From assembly GCF_963667685.1 (NCBI RefSeq), contig NZ_OY763931.1, positions 744,001 to 808,000 of the forward strand: 64,000 bases of DNA, written 5' to 3'. Position 1 is the stretch's first letter. Every line of letters starts with the position of its first letter. Shown one piece after another: positions 56,584-64,000 of the stretch. The DNA is from Maridesulfovibrio sp. GTDB lineage: Bacteria > Desulfobacterota > Desulfovibrionia > Desulfovibrionales > Desulfovibrionaceae. The notes below the pieces were generated by a model. That model saw only the letters and a program-made list of their open reading frames with translations. It did not search any database and was not told the origin of the DNA. The translations under genes were made by a program, and so were the position numbers.

Positions 56584-56621
56584 CAAGGCTCTGCAATTTT
56601 TGCAGAGCCTTTTCCTTTTTA
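56584..56621 (+). terminator. Terminator after tRNA-Met copy 1
   Basis: AAGGCTCTGCAA / TTGCAGAGCCTT then TTCCTTTTT. Confidence 0.92.
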
Positions 56622-56664
56622 TAAATCCGTATATAATTACTACAATGTTTTTAAACATTTTTCC

Positions 56665-56693
56665 TTGCAAAGTGTTGCAATGTTATATAAATG
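56665..56693 (+). promoter_or_regulatory. Promoter of tRNA-Met copy 2
   Basis: TTGCAA (56665-56670), 17 bases, TAAATG (56688-56693); TATAAA at spacing 15 overlaps it. Confidence 0.55.
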
Positions 56694-56730
56694 CTTTCCT
56701 CGTTGGGCATGAAGCCCAGCCCACAAAAAT

Positions 56731-56807
56731 GGCGAGGTAGCTCAGTTGGTTAGAGCATGCGGCTCATATCCGCAGTGTCGGGGGTTCAATTCCCTCCCTC
56801 GCTACCA
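56731..56807 (+). tRNA. tRNA-Met(CAT), elongator type, copy 2
   Basis: 77 bases with CCA, same as copy 1 except one T-stem base (CCCTC for CCCTT), which turns a G-T pair into G-C. Confidence 0.88.
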
Positions 56808-56817
56808 GCGATTATCC

Positions 56818-56855
56818 CAAGGCTCTGCAATTTTTGCAGGGCCTTTTCCTTTTCT
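56818..56855 (+). terminator. Terminator after tRNA-Met copy 2
   Basis: AAGGCTCTGCAA / TTGCAGGGCCTT (one G-T pair) then TTCCTTTTC. Confidence 0.88.
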
Positions 56856-56907
56856 CCTCATTTTTTTAATATATAATTATTATACTGATTTTTTTTACAT
56901 TTTTTAC

Positions 56908-56936
56908 TTGCCAAGCGAAGCAAGGTTGTATAAACA
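56908..56936 (+). promoter_or_regulatory. Promoter of tRNA-Met copy 3
   Basis: TTGCCA (56908-56913), 17 bases, TAAACA (56931-56936), the same boxes as in the tRNA-Leu array 47 kb away. Confidence 0.62.
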
Positions 56937-56973
56937 CTGTCCTCGTTGGACAGGAAGTTCAACCCACAAAAGT

Positions 56974-57050
56974 GGCGAGGTAGCTCAGTTGGTTAGAGCA
57001 TGCGGCTCATATCCGCAGTGTCGGGGGTTCAATTCCCTTCCTCGCTACCA
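56974..57050 (+). tRNA. tRNA-Met(CAT), elongator type, copy 3
   Basis: 77 bases with CCA, identical to copy 1 by eye. Confidence 0.88.
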
Positions 57051-57058
57051 GGATTATC

Positions 57059-57097
57059 CTAAGGCTCTGCAATTTTTGCAGAGCCTTTTCTTTTGCC
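57059..57097 (+). terminator. Terminator after tRNA-Met copy 3
   Basis: AAGGCTCTGCAA / TTGCAGAGCCTT then TTCTTTTG. Confidence 0.92.
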
Positions 57098-57154
57098 TGA
57101 ACAAAACCTTCCCCTTAAATTTTCTTCCTCATTTATTTAAGTGAATCATTTGCA

Positions 57155-59524
57155 ATGATATCCCTTTCTGATATCACTAGGATTATATACCAAAAACAGA
57201 GGATTCTAAATTTGTTGAACTCAATATCCCCAACTGCACGTTTTGAACGACAGAGGAAGATTTTGTTTTCGATAATATTATGCTCATTCGCTATTATCGC
57301 TACAACGCTTATCGTTCCTGAAAAATGTTTTGCCGCGATAAATCTTGAAAAAGTGACCTTGCAACTCAAATGGTTTCATCAATTTCAATTTGCCGGATAT
57401 TATACCGCCCTTGAAAAGGGCTACTATGAAGATGAAGGGCTAGATGTCTCCATTATTGAAAGGGATCTGCGACAGAATCCAATAGATCTTGTACTGGAAG
57501 GAACTGCTGACTTCGGGGTCAGCAATTCAGAAATTCTTCTTGAGTACCTTCAAGGGAAAGAAGTAGTACTGTTGGCATCCATCTTTCAACATTCCCCGCT
57601 TATTTTTATTTCCAAAACGCAACCCCTAATTCACTCAGTACAGGGACTCAAGGGCAAAACAGTATTAATGAATACGACTTCCCAGGAAATCGAACTGAAA
57701 GTCATGCTGGACATTCATAATGTTTCTCTGGACGACATTAAGCTTATTGACCGATTTGCCGTTCCGGAAGACTATTTTGACCCAACAATAGATGTTATCG
57801 CAGCCTACACCACCAACCAACCATATTACTTTAAAAAAGAAAACGTACCCTACTCCATAATCTATCCATACACACACGGAGTTGATTTCTATGGAGATAC
57901 TCTTTTCACTTCCCGCCATCAGATTCAGGAACACCCGGATCGGGTAAATAAATTTCTGCGGGCCAGCCTGAAAGGCTGGCAATACGCTCTGGCACATCCG
58001 GACGAGATAATTGAAGTCATTATGGATAAATTCGGTTCTTTAAAATCCAGGGAACACCTTAAATATGAAGCCGAAACAATTCAGAACCTTATTTTGCCTG
58101 ATTTGGTGCGTATCGGATACAGTAACCCCGTTCGCTGGCAGCGGATAGGTGAAGAGTTTAAAAAACAAGGGTTGGTAAAACAAACTAAAGACCTGACAGA
58201 TTTCTTTTATAATCCAACTGAGGGCAAAGTAACAATCAAGCAAGAAACTGCTTTTATTGCAGCAGCAATTTTCGGTTCAGCAATGCTTGTCCTCCTTGCT
58301 TCAATTTATGTAGCCGGAAAACTCAAACATGAAATAAAGACCCGCCTTGAGATTGAAAAAAAACTCAAAGAAAGCGAAAAATATTACCGTAGCATCTTTG
58401 AAAACACCGGAACAGCCATAATTATTTACACTTTAGAAAACTGTATAATCAAGAAATGCAATGAGCAATACGCAGAACTTTGCGGAGTGCCTCGTGAGGA
58501 AATTGAAAACAAAAGAAAAGTATCTGAATTTATCGCTGATGAAGACTCTAAGCGACTACGTGGATATACCAAAGACAATTTTTTAAACAAAAACAGCGCC
58601 CCTAAGTCCTTCGACTTTAAATTTGTAAGAGCTAACGGTGAGATTCGCAATGTTCACGCCAACACTGAAATCATCAACGGCAGCACAAATTGTATCGGAT
58701 CACTTATAGACATGACCGAAAAAGTAAAAACACAGGAATTGCTGATCCAGACGGAAAAAATGATCTCTGTAGGTAGCCTTGCTGCCGAAATGGCCCACGA
58801 AATAAACAACCCGTTAGCGGGTATTTTACAGGCGGTGCAGAATATCCACCGCAGAATATCAGCAGATTCCCCCGCAAGCGTCACGGCTGCAGAAAAACAC
58901 GGTTGTACCTGCGAACAGATTAGCGCTTTTCTGGAGGATAGGGACGTTCTCAGGATGCTTGGTACTATTCAATCCGCAGGGGAACGTGCAGCAAATATTG
59001 TGTGGACCATGCTTAACTTTGCTCGTCGGAATGATGAAGGACAGAGCAGTTGCGATTTGAACCAGATTTTTGATGACATTACGAACATCATTACCCGCGA
59101 CTATCACCTAAATACCAAACACTACTTCAAACACACAAAAATAATCAAGGAATACCAGGAAAACATTGATAAAATAAGCTGCCAGCGAATTGAGATAGAA
59201 CAGGTGCTGCTCAACCTTATCAAAAATGCAGCATACGCGACAAATCAAATAGCTGAGTATAGACAACCCATCATAACACTAAGAACAAGAACAGATGACA
59301 AATTCATAATCGCTGAAGTTGAAGACAACGGACCGGGAATGACTTCGGAAGTAAAGCGACGGGTTTTCGAGCCTTTCTTTACAACGAAATCTCCTGGCAT
59401 AGGAACCGGACTTGGGCTTTCAGTTTCATATTTCATAATAACCCAAAACCACGGCGGACTATTTGAAATAGATACTGAAATTGGAAAAGGTTCAAAATTT
59501 ACTATCAAAATTCCCAGAGCATAG
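57155..59524 (+). CDS. Histidine kinase with NMT1/THI5-like binding domain and PAS
   Basis: 789 residues: a membrane/signal segment (about 37-60), a periplasmic NMT1/THI5-type solute-binding domain (about 65-310; LQLKWFHQFQFAGYYTALEK), TM near 365-390, PAS (about 405-520; ENTGTAIIIYT), a HisKA-like region with H-box LAAEMAHEINNPLAGILQAV, and the ATPase (N box NLIKNAAYATNQ, DNGPGM, GTGLGLSVSYF). A Cys-containing insert (KHGCTCEQ) separates the H-box helices. No response regulator is adjacent. THI5-like domains bind pyrimidine or other small molecules; the ligand here is unknown. Confidence 0.9.
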   Translation: MISLSDITRIIYQKQRILNLLNSISPTARFERQRKILFSIILCSFAIIATTLIVPEKCFAAINLEKVTLQLKWFHQFQFAGYYTALEKGYYEDEGLDVSIIERDLRQNPIDLVLEGTADFGVSNSEILLEYLQGKEVVLLASIFQHSPLIFISKTQPLIHSVQGLKGKTVLMNTTSQEIELKVMLDIHNVSLDDIKLIDRFAVPEDYFDPTIDVIAAYTTNQPYYFKKENVPYSIIYPYTHGVDFYGDTLFTSRHQIQEHPDRVNKFLRASLKGWQYALAHPDEIIEVIMDKFGSLKSREHLKYEAETIQNLILPDLVRIGYSNPVRWQRIGEEFKKQGLVKQTKDLTDFFYNPTEGKVTIKQETAFIAAAIFGSAMLVLLASIYVAGKLKHEIKTRLEIEKKLKESEKYYRSIFENTGTAIIIYTLENCIIKKCNEQYAELCGVPREEIENKRKVSEFIADEDSKRLRGYTKDNFLNKNSAPKSFDFKFVRANGEIRNVHANTEIINGSTNCIGSLIDMTEKVKTQELLIQTEKMISVGSLAAEMAHEINNPLAGILQAVQNIHRRISADSPASVTAAEKHGCTCEQISAFLEDRDVLRMLGTIQSAGERAANIVWTMLNFARRNDEGQSSCDLNQIFDDITNIITRDYHLNTKHYFKHTKIIKEYQENIDKISCQRIEIEQVLLNLIKNAAYATNQIAEYRQPIITLRTRTDDKFIIAEVEDNGPGMTSEVKRRVFEPFFTTKSPGIGTGLGLSVSYFIITQNHGGLFEIDTEIGKGSKFTIKIPRA

Positions 59525-59532
59525 CCGAAACC

Positions 59533-59943
59533 ATGACAAAAAAATTTATCCTTTTATTGGCACTATCTTTAATGACCTGCTCGGCCTGCACAAGCAGGCC
59601 GGTACTCTATCCTAATGCCCAGTACAAACAGGCAGGAGAAGCTAAAGTTTCGGAAGATATTGAGTACTGTATGGAATTTGCGGAAAAAAGCGTAGGTAAG
59701 GACTCCAGAGGGAAAACTTCTGTAAAAACCGGAGTGCAAAGCGGTTTAATTGGCGGGGCCATAGGTTTGGGGATTGGAATTGTAACAGGTAGTCCGGGGA
59801 CTTCTGCATTGGCCGGAGCGGCCGGCGGAGCTGCTGGAGGAGCAGTGGGCGGAGCAGTACGTGATAATTCCAACTCGTTATACAAGAATTTTGTTGAACG
59901 CTGTCTACGAGAAAAAGGATATGAACCTATGGGCTGGAAGTAA
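59533..59943 (+). CDS. Glycine-zipper lipoprotein
   Basis: 136 residues. A lipobox-like signal (LSLMTCSACTSRP) suggests an envelope lipoprotein. A glycine-zipper segment (GLIGGAIGLGIGIVTG; AGAAGGAAGGAVGGAV) spans about 70-108, and two Cys (in EYCMEF and ERCLRE) flank it. Glycine-zipper proteins insert in or associate with membranes. It is 8 bases after the kinase stop in the same direction, so the two may be linked; role unknown. Confidence 0.8.
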   Translation: MTKKFILLLALSLMTCSACTSRPVLYPNAQYKQAGEAKVSEDIEYCMEFAEKSVGKDSRGKTSVKTGVQSGLIGGAIGLGIGIVTGSPGTSALAGAAGGAAGGAVGGAVRDNSNSLYKNFVERCLREKGYEPMGWK

Positions 59944-59952
59944 TCTCAGAAC

Positions 59953-60732
59953 TTAAAATCCCTCGTGAACGGGAATATATTTGGAAATGATTTTAAGATA
60001 TGTCCCGTCCTGTTTCATTTTTTTCAGCTCGGTATTTACTTTTATAAAAGGTACAGGACTTTTTTTCCTGGAAAAAGCCAAATATGTATCTGACTGGGAA
60101 TAGACCAGCGGTAAACCATTCAAGGGATTTATCACCGCCTCAAGTTTTCCCAATAAATTGTGCTCGTTCAAATAACTAATTGCCGGATAATAATCCGCAA
60201 AGAAAAAATCAATTCTGCCTAAAAGCAGTTTTTTGATATTGAGATCAATATTGGGAACATCTTCGATTCTTTTGAATTTTCCTTGTTTTATAGCTGTGTC
60301 TACGGCCCGACCGTAATAAAATCCACGCCCGGTACCACCGACAAACTTATCAGCTCCTTCAAATTTCGACGAAAAATAAACACGCGATCCAGAACGTCGT
60401 ACAGCAACAACTTTTTCCGTAATTAAAACCGTTTCAGGATAGCGCATATATTTATTCCGCTCTTCATTGTATCCGGCATTGAATACTGCGTCGGCATTAC
60501 CGTGCTTGACCATTATCAAGGCACGTTTCCACGGGAGAATGCGTACCTCAGTTTCATACCCTGCCCTTTTGGCAGCAAGTTCAACAAGTTCAATCAGAAA
60601 TCCTGTAGGCTTGCCGTCTTCAATATAACTCTGCGGTGGGGAGTTCAGAGTAACAAACAATAATTTTTCTGCCTGCACCAATGACGGGGCAAGAACTAAG
60701 AGAATAACCGCTGAGAAAATAAAACGTAACAC
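59953..60732 (-). CDS. Periplasmic solute-binding protein, family 3
   Basis: 259 residues with a signal peptide to about LVQA-EK, then LFVTLNSPPQSYIEDGKPTG and GFLIELVELAAKRAGYETEV of the SBP_bac_3 fold, ending with NTELKKMKQDGTYLKIISKY. The start is GTG 60732 with GGAGG 11 bases upstream. No permease or ATPase nearby, so it may feed another transporter or act as a stand-alone sensor. Confidence 0.85.
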   Translation of the reverse strand: MLRFIFSAVILLVLAPSLVQAEKLLFVTLNSPPQSYIEDGKPTGFLIELVELAAKRAGYETEVRILPWKRALIMVKHGNADAVFNAGYNEERNKYMRYPETVLITEKVVAVRRSGSRVYFSSKFEGADKFVGGTGRGFYYGRAVDTAIKQGKFKRIEDVPNIDLNIKKLLLGRIDFFFADYYPAISYLNEHNLLGKLEAVINPLNGLPLVYSQSDTYLAFSRKKSPVPFIKVNTELKKMKQDGTYLKIISKYIPVHEGF

Positions 60733-60947
60733 AGCAACAAATACCTCCCATAATTTGAGCTAATTATAACACTATTCGGATTCCAGAACAATTAGCCTTT
60801 ATAAAATAATCATCTTGGGCAGTACTATCACAACTAAAAAAAGCTGACTCTAACAAAATTACGAACTTTGGTGTTAAGTTTATTACTGTAATGCCGATCA
60901 CTTTTGTAGTAGGATATTGATATAAACCTAAAAATAAAGATCCATTT

Positions 60948-62312
60948 ATGCTAAGACTATACACTGCTCTTATTCTTATTATTATTCTTCCGACTATGGC
61001 TGTTGCCTGGCCCGGTAAAATTGTGGCCGTCGAAGGACCCACAACATTTGTGGTGCTGAAAAATGGACAGACACCCGTAAAAATCAATCTTGCCGGGATT
61101 AAACCTTCACCAGAGCTTGATCCTGCCAAAGCGCGTATGGAAAGTAGTAACAATGTTCTCATGCGTGATGTGGAAGTCCGCGAATTAAGTAAATCCGAAG
61201 ATGGAACAATCATCGGAGATATCACTGTAGACGGTAAGTCTCTGGCCAAAGAACTGCTTGATGCCGGCATAGTACAAAGCTCTGCACAATCCGCTCCGGC
61301 ACTTGAAACAGCCCCGGTAGAAATCCCAAAAGAAATTACTGAACCGGAAAAATCCGAAGAGCAGATGTCGACTCCCCCGGTTGCGAATGCAGATGCATCC
61401 GAAATAACCCGTGAACTGCTTCCTGAACCTCAGAAACAAGAACCAGTTCATACTCCGCCGCAAACCACAGCGCAGCAGCCAACTCATATCCAGCCGCAAC
61501 AGGTGCGTTACGTCCAAGTTTACCAGCCGGTGCAGCAGTTGGGACTCTGGCCCGCAAGACCGGCTCCGGCAGTAACCGTGCAGCCGGTACAACAACCCTT
61601 TACAGCTCCCCAAGTTGGAAAACCGGAAGATAGAACCGTAGCTTCCCAAGCAATGCAAAACCCGGGCGACACTGCCAGAAAAGATTATGATCTGGCGGTC
61701 AGCGTGCAAAAAAAATCCCGCCGCAACCGCCAGCCGACCGGTTTCTTTACTCCAAAACGTAAATCTGAAACATATGTTGGTGTCAAATCAGGATTACAAG
61801 CAGTAATGCAGCCCAACAGCGATGTCCCGTATGAGAGCTGGGGAGCTGAAGACGGAATCAGTGTGCGCCACTTCTTCCCTTCCGGGGTCGGCATTGGCGG
61901 TGATTTCAAGATGGCCATGAGTAATGGCAAGTCAGGATCAATTACTTTTGAGACAACCGACCCGACTACCAACTCAACAACAACCACCAACTCAACTTAC
62001 GATTACAAAAAAGATTATTTTACGACATACTCACTTACAGCTTCAATACTATATCGCTATTATACAGGTAAAAATCTAAGCGCATACATTGGAGGTAGCG
62101 GCGGCTACGCTTTTTATGATCACCCTAAAACCGAATTTGAACTTTCTGACGGCGCTCCTATTGTCGGAGCTGAAACGGGACTGATTTATAAATTTGATTC
62201 CGGCTTCACTATTGGGGGAGAAGTAAATTACACAGCACCCATTGGAGCCAAAAAAGATGACCCGGATGGATATTTAGGAACATCATTCAATTTAGGATAT
62301 ACGTTTGATTGA
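60948..62312 (+). CDS. Secreted SNase-like domain fused to an outer-membrane beta-barrel
   Basis: 454 residues: signal peptide to about VAWPG; a region (about 22-110) with the staphylococcal-nuclease-like pattern (GKIVAVEGPTTFVVLKNGQ, LAKELLDAGIV) but without the usual catalytic Asp/Arg/Glu positions; a Pro/Gln-rich linker (about 115-260); a basic stretch (VQKKSRRNRQ); and a C-terminal domain (about 275-454) of alternating strands ending LGTSFNLGYTFD that looks like an eight-strand-type outer-membrane barrel. Function unknown; the combination is unusual. Followed by a good terminator. Confidence 0.7.
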   Translation: MLRLYTALILIIILPTMAVAWPGKIVAVEGPTTFVVLKNGQTPVKINLAGIKPSPELDPAKARMESSNNVLMRDVEVRELSKSEDGTIIGDITVDGKSLAKELLDAGIVQSSAQSAPALETAPVEIPKEITEPEKSEEQMSTPPVANADASEITRELLPEPQKQEPVHTPPQTTAQQPTHIQPQQVRYVQVYQPVQQLGLWPARPAPAVTVQPVQQPFTAPQVGKPEDRTVASQAMQNPGDTARKDYDLAVSVQKKSRRNRQPTGFFTPKRKSETYVGVKSGLQAVMQPNSDVPYESWGAEDGISVRHFFPSGVGIGGDFKMAMSNGKSGSITFETTDPTTNSTTTTNSTYDYKKDYFTTYSLTASILYRYYTGKNLSAYIGGSGGYAFYDHPKTEFELSDGAPIVGAETGLIYKFDSGFTIGGEVNYTAPIGAKKDDPDGYLGTSFNLGYTFD

Positions 62313-62333
62313 ATGAATTAAGAGCCCAAGTAT

Positions 62334-62372
62334 AAAGCCCTTAACTTATAATAAGTTAAGGGCTTTTTTTAA
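62334..62372 (+). terminator. Terminator after the SNase-like/barrel gene
   Basis: AGCCCTTAACTTA-TAA-TAAGTTAAGGGCT with a TTTTTTT tail. Confidence 0.95.
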
Positions 62373-62401
62373 TTCTCTATTGACTTATCAAAGCCCAACT
62401 T

Positions 62402-62428
62402 GTACCACTCTTTAAAAATACGTAACAC
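62402..62428 (+). promoter_or_regulatory. Candidate NikR operator of the nickel-uptake genes
   Basis: GTAACAC at 62422-62428, with the weaker half GTACCAC at 62402-62408, 13 bases apart. The Desulfovibrio NikR consensus as I recall it is GTGTTAC-N13/14-GTAACAC; one half matches exactly, the other 4 of 7. It lies about 40 bases before a NikL-like gene. Confidence 0.4.
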
Positions 62429-62469
62429 AAAACAGCTATTCATTTTGATATCAATCTCAAAGGGGAAAT

Positions 62470-63087
62470 ATGCAGCCTAAACATAGAACCGTTATTTTAA
62501 GCGCCATGTTCATGATTACCCTTTTCGCAACACAGGCATTCGCCCATAGGGTTAACCTTTTCGCCTACGTTGAGGGTGATACTATTTTTACTGAAAGCTA
62601 TTTCAGTAAAAATAGGAAAGTCCATCAGGGTAAACTCGAAATTTTCAGTACAGCCAGTGGGAAACTTCTGCTTGAAGGCAGTACCGATGATAATGGACTC
62701 TTCAATTTCCAGATTCCGGAAACAACAAGAATGGAACGAAGCGGGCTTTTGATCAACTTGTACGCATCAGAAGGTCACAGAGCAGAATGGACCCTGACAG
62801 CAGATGAAATATTTCCTGAAACTTCTGAGCCAAGTTCAGGAGCACAGTCCTCGGCAGCTCCTGCCACAGAGCCAATGACAGAGACTGCACTTCAGACAGA
62901 ATCCAATGCAGATCTGGCAAGACTATCAGCGCAAGTAAAAACGCTTACCGACAAGGTGGAAACACTCAAGAGACTGATCATAAGTCAGCAGGAAAAAGGT
63001 CCCGGCGTTAATGAAATATTTTCGGGGATTGGTTACATCCTCGGCCTATTTGGTGTTGCAGCATTCTTCCTATCCCGGAAAAAATAA
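62470..63087 (+). CDS. nikL: NikL/CbiL-like accessory protein of a nickel ECF transporter
   Basis: 205 residues. Signal peptide ending QAFA-HR, a compact domain with AHRVNLFAYVEGDTIFTESY, a low-complexity linker, a short coiled coil (LARLSAQVKTLTDKVETLKR) and a C-terminal membrane anchor (IGYILGLFGVAAFFLSRKK). The mature N-terminal His fits metal binding. This form precedes NikK/NikMQO genes in sulfate reducers, from memory. Family call is moderate. Confidence 0.7.
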   Translation: MQPKHRTVILSAMFMITLFATQAFAHRVNLFAYVEGDTIFTESYFSKNRKVHQGKLEIFSTASGKLLLEGSTDDNGLFNFQIPETTRMERSGLLINLYASEGHRAEWTLTADEIFPETSEPSSGAQSSAAPATEPMTETALQTESNADLARLSAQVKTLTDKVETLKRLIISQQEKGPGVNEIFSGIGYILGLFGVAAFFLSRKK

Positions 63088-63116
63088 TTTTCAACCCATT
63101 TATCTGGAGTGATCTC

Positions 63117-63878
63117 ATGCGTAAATTATTCATCACGGCTTTAGCTTCAACCCTGTTACTTATTTTTTGCGGTTCAGCATTCGCTCATTTTGGAATGTTG
63201 ATCCCCCAAGACTCAATCATTACACCACAGAAAAAAAATACTGAAATAACCCTTTCCTTCTCACATCCGTTTGAAGGACAAGGCATGAATCTTGTAAAAC
63301 CTAAGAAATTCAGCGTATTCTATGATGGTAAGGAAACTGATATTCTTCCTTCCCTTAAAGAAACCAAGATCATGGATCATGATTCATTCAAGACCGAATA
63401 CAAGTTCAAGCGCCCCGGCATGTATACATTTTACATGGAACCGGTTCCATATTCCGAACCTGCTGAAGACAATTACATCATCCACTATACCAAAACAGTT
63501 GTCTCCGCTTTTAATGAAGGCGAAGATTGGAACAAGCCTCTTGGGGTTAAAACTGAAATTGTTCCACTAACCCGCCCATGGGGCAACTACGCCGGCAACG
63601 TATTTCAGGGCGTTGTTCTTCTCGACGGAAAACCAGCTCCTTATACAAGGGTTGAAGTTGAACTTTACAATAAAGACAGCAAATATGAAGCTCCATACGA
63701 ATGCATGGTTACACAAGAAGTTCTCTGCGATGCAAACGGAGTATTCACTTTTGCCTGTCCAAAAGCCGGATGGTGGGGTTTTGCAGCACTAAATGATGCG
63801 GACTACAAAATCAAAGGTAAAGACGTTGAACTAGGTGCGGTTCTATGGATTGAAATGCTGCCTTATAAAACTAAATAG
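63117..63878 (+). CDS. nikK: NikK-like periplasmic protein, DUF4198
   Basis: 253 residues with a signal peptide (cut before AHFGMLIPQD), giving an N-terminal metal-binding AHF motif, and the DUF4198 fold (SFSHPFEGQGMNLVKP, FKRPGMYTFYMEP, KAGWWGFAAL). It is the partner of the NikL-like gene 29 bases upstream, with TGGAG before the ATG. The rest of the transporter is beyond the window if present. Nickel would serve the hydrogenase in this window. Confidence 0.75.
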   Translation: MRKLFITALASTLLLIFCGSAFAHFGMLIPQDSIITPQKKNTEITLSFSHPFEGQGMNLVKPKKFSVFYDGKETDILPSLKETKIMDHDSFKTEYKFKRPGMYTFYMEPVPYSEPAEDNYIIHYTKTVVSAFNEGEDWNKPLGVKTEIVPLTRPWGNYAGNVFQGVVLLDGKPAPYTRVEVELYNKDSKYEAPYECMVTQEVLCDANGVFTFACPKAGWWGFAALNDADYKIKGKDVELGAVLWIEMLPYKTK

Positions 63879-63905
63879 AAACAGCTCTATTTTATTTCAA
63901 AAATA

Positions 63906-63944
63906 AATAAGGCCGAAGACAATCATCTTTCGGCCTTTACTTTT
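63906..63944 (+). terminator. Hairpin after nikK
   Basis: AAGGCCGAA / TTCGGCCTT with an 11-base loop, then TACTTTTA. It would end or attenuate the two-gene transcript. Confidence 0.75.
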
Positions 63945-64000
63945 ATCATCAAGATAATTATGACAATGAAATCATGAACACCTGAATTTATCCAACATAC

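Noticed and set aside
56498-57050. The three CAT tRNAs as initiator tRNA-fMet
   Set aside because: Position 1 pairs with 72 (G-U) and the anticodon stem lacks the three consecutive G-C pairs of initiators.
60726-60732. A second GTAACAC motif as a NikR site
   Set aside because: It is the reverse complement of the GTG TTA C start of the solute-binding protein gene and has no partner half at the right distance.
60764-61270. Open frame of 168 residues on the minus strand
   Set aside because: It lies antisense to the promoter and first part of the SNase-like/barrel gene, is Ser-rich in an unstructured way, and has no RBS or homology.

Overview
The window is bacterial chromosome from a marine sulfate reducer of the Desulfovibrio group (Maridesulfovibrio-like; genus is an inference from gene content and moderate GC). 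Supporting signs are a periplasmic [NiFe] hydrogenase (hynBA), a selenocysteine formate dehydrogenase in an operon with a tetraheme cytochrome c3-type protein, isoleucine synthesis through citramalate (cimA), LptF/LptG/MsbA/LolA of a Gram-negative envelope, and tRNA genes with encoded CCA. Almost all of it is ordinary core chromosome. I see no CRISPR array, prophage, insertion sequence or defence island.

Layout. 1-6.1 kb: tight + strand operon nnrD-CBS protein-tsaE-lysC-cimA-metallo-beta-lactamase fold protein. 6.2-8.4 kb: a GH57/DUF3536 glycosidase. 8.6-10.4 kb: five tRNA-Leu(GAG) genes in a tandem array, four with their own promoter and terminator, with a YjaB-like acetyltransferase lodged inside; the array lies downstream of pgk-tpiA-secG. 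12.9-17.1 kb: rimI-like, NUDIX, suhB, mreB, a double-GAF protein and a small Cys-rich protein. 17.4-20.7 kb: an unrecognised 583-residue protein, gcvT and a methyltransferase remnant. 21.1-25.3 kb: fdhA (Sec at codon 196)-fdhB-cytochrome c. 25.4-31.1 kb: trmO, a PepT-like peptidase, hypC, a hydrogenase maturation protease, hynA, hynB. 31.5-36.5 kb: tmk, YhaM-like, surE, fba, gap. 36.6-39.5 kb: polar amino-acid ABC permeases and binding protein without an ATPase gene. 39.5-43 kb: HD-GYP and a chemoreceptor. 43-56.4 kb: envelope and housekeeping genes (LPLAT, msbA, yedF, rluB, lolA, ftsK, efp, aroQ, engB, lptG, lptF, uppP). 56.5-57.1 kb: three tandem tRNA-Met(CAT) genes. 57.1-63.9 kb: a binding-protein/PAS/histidine-kinase fusion, a glycine-zipper lipoprotein, a second solute-binding protein, a nuclease-like/beta-barrel fusion, and the NikL/NikK-like start of a nickel uptake locus with a candidate NikR half-site.

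How the genes fit together. Hydrogen (HynBA) and formate (FdhAB) are oxidised in the periplasm and electrons pass to c-type cytochromes. Nickel uptake, HypC and the maturation protease supply the hydrogenase; YedF points to selenium handling for the Sec formate dehydrogenase. Glycolysis genes fba, gap, pgk and tpiA lie in two clusters.

The least ordinary signals are the two tandem tRNA arrays. They share a promoter architecture (TTGCMA, 17 bp, TAaAca-like) and have short, partly covarying hairpins in their 5' leaders. Also notable are the secreted SNase-like/beta-barrel fusion, the SBP-PAS-kinase fusion, a NUDIX protein with a damaged Nudix box, and a possible structured leader before gap. 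I did not find a convincing wholly new multi-gene system.
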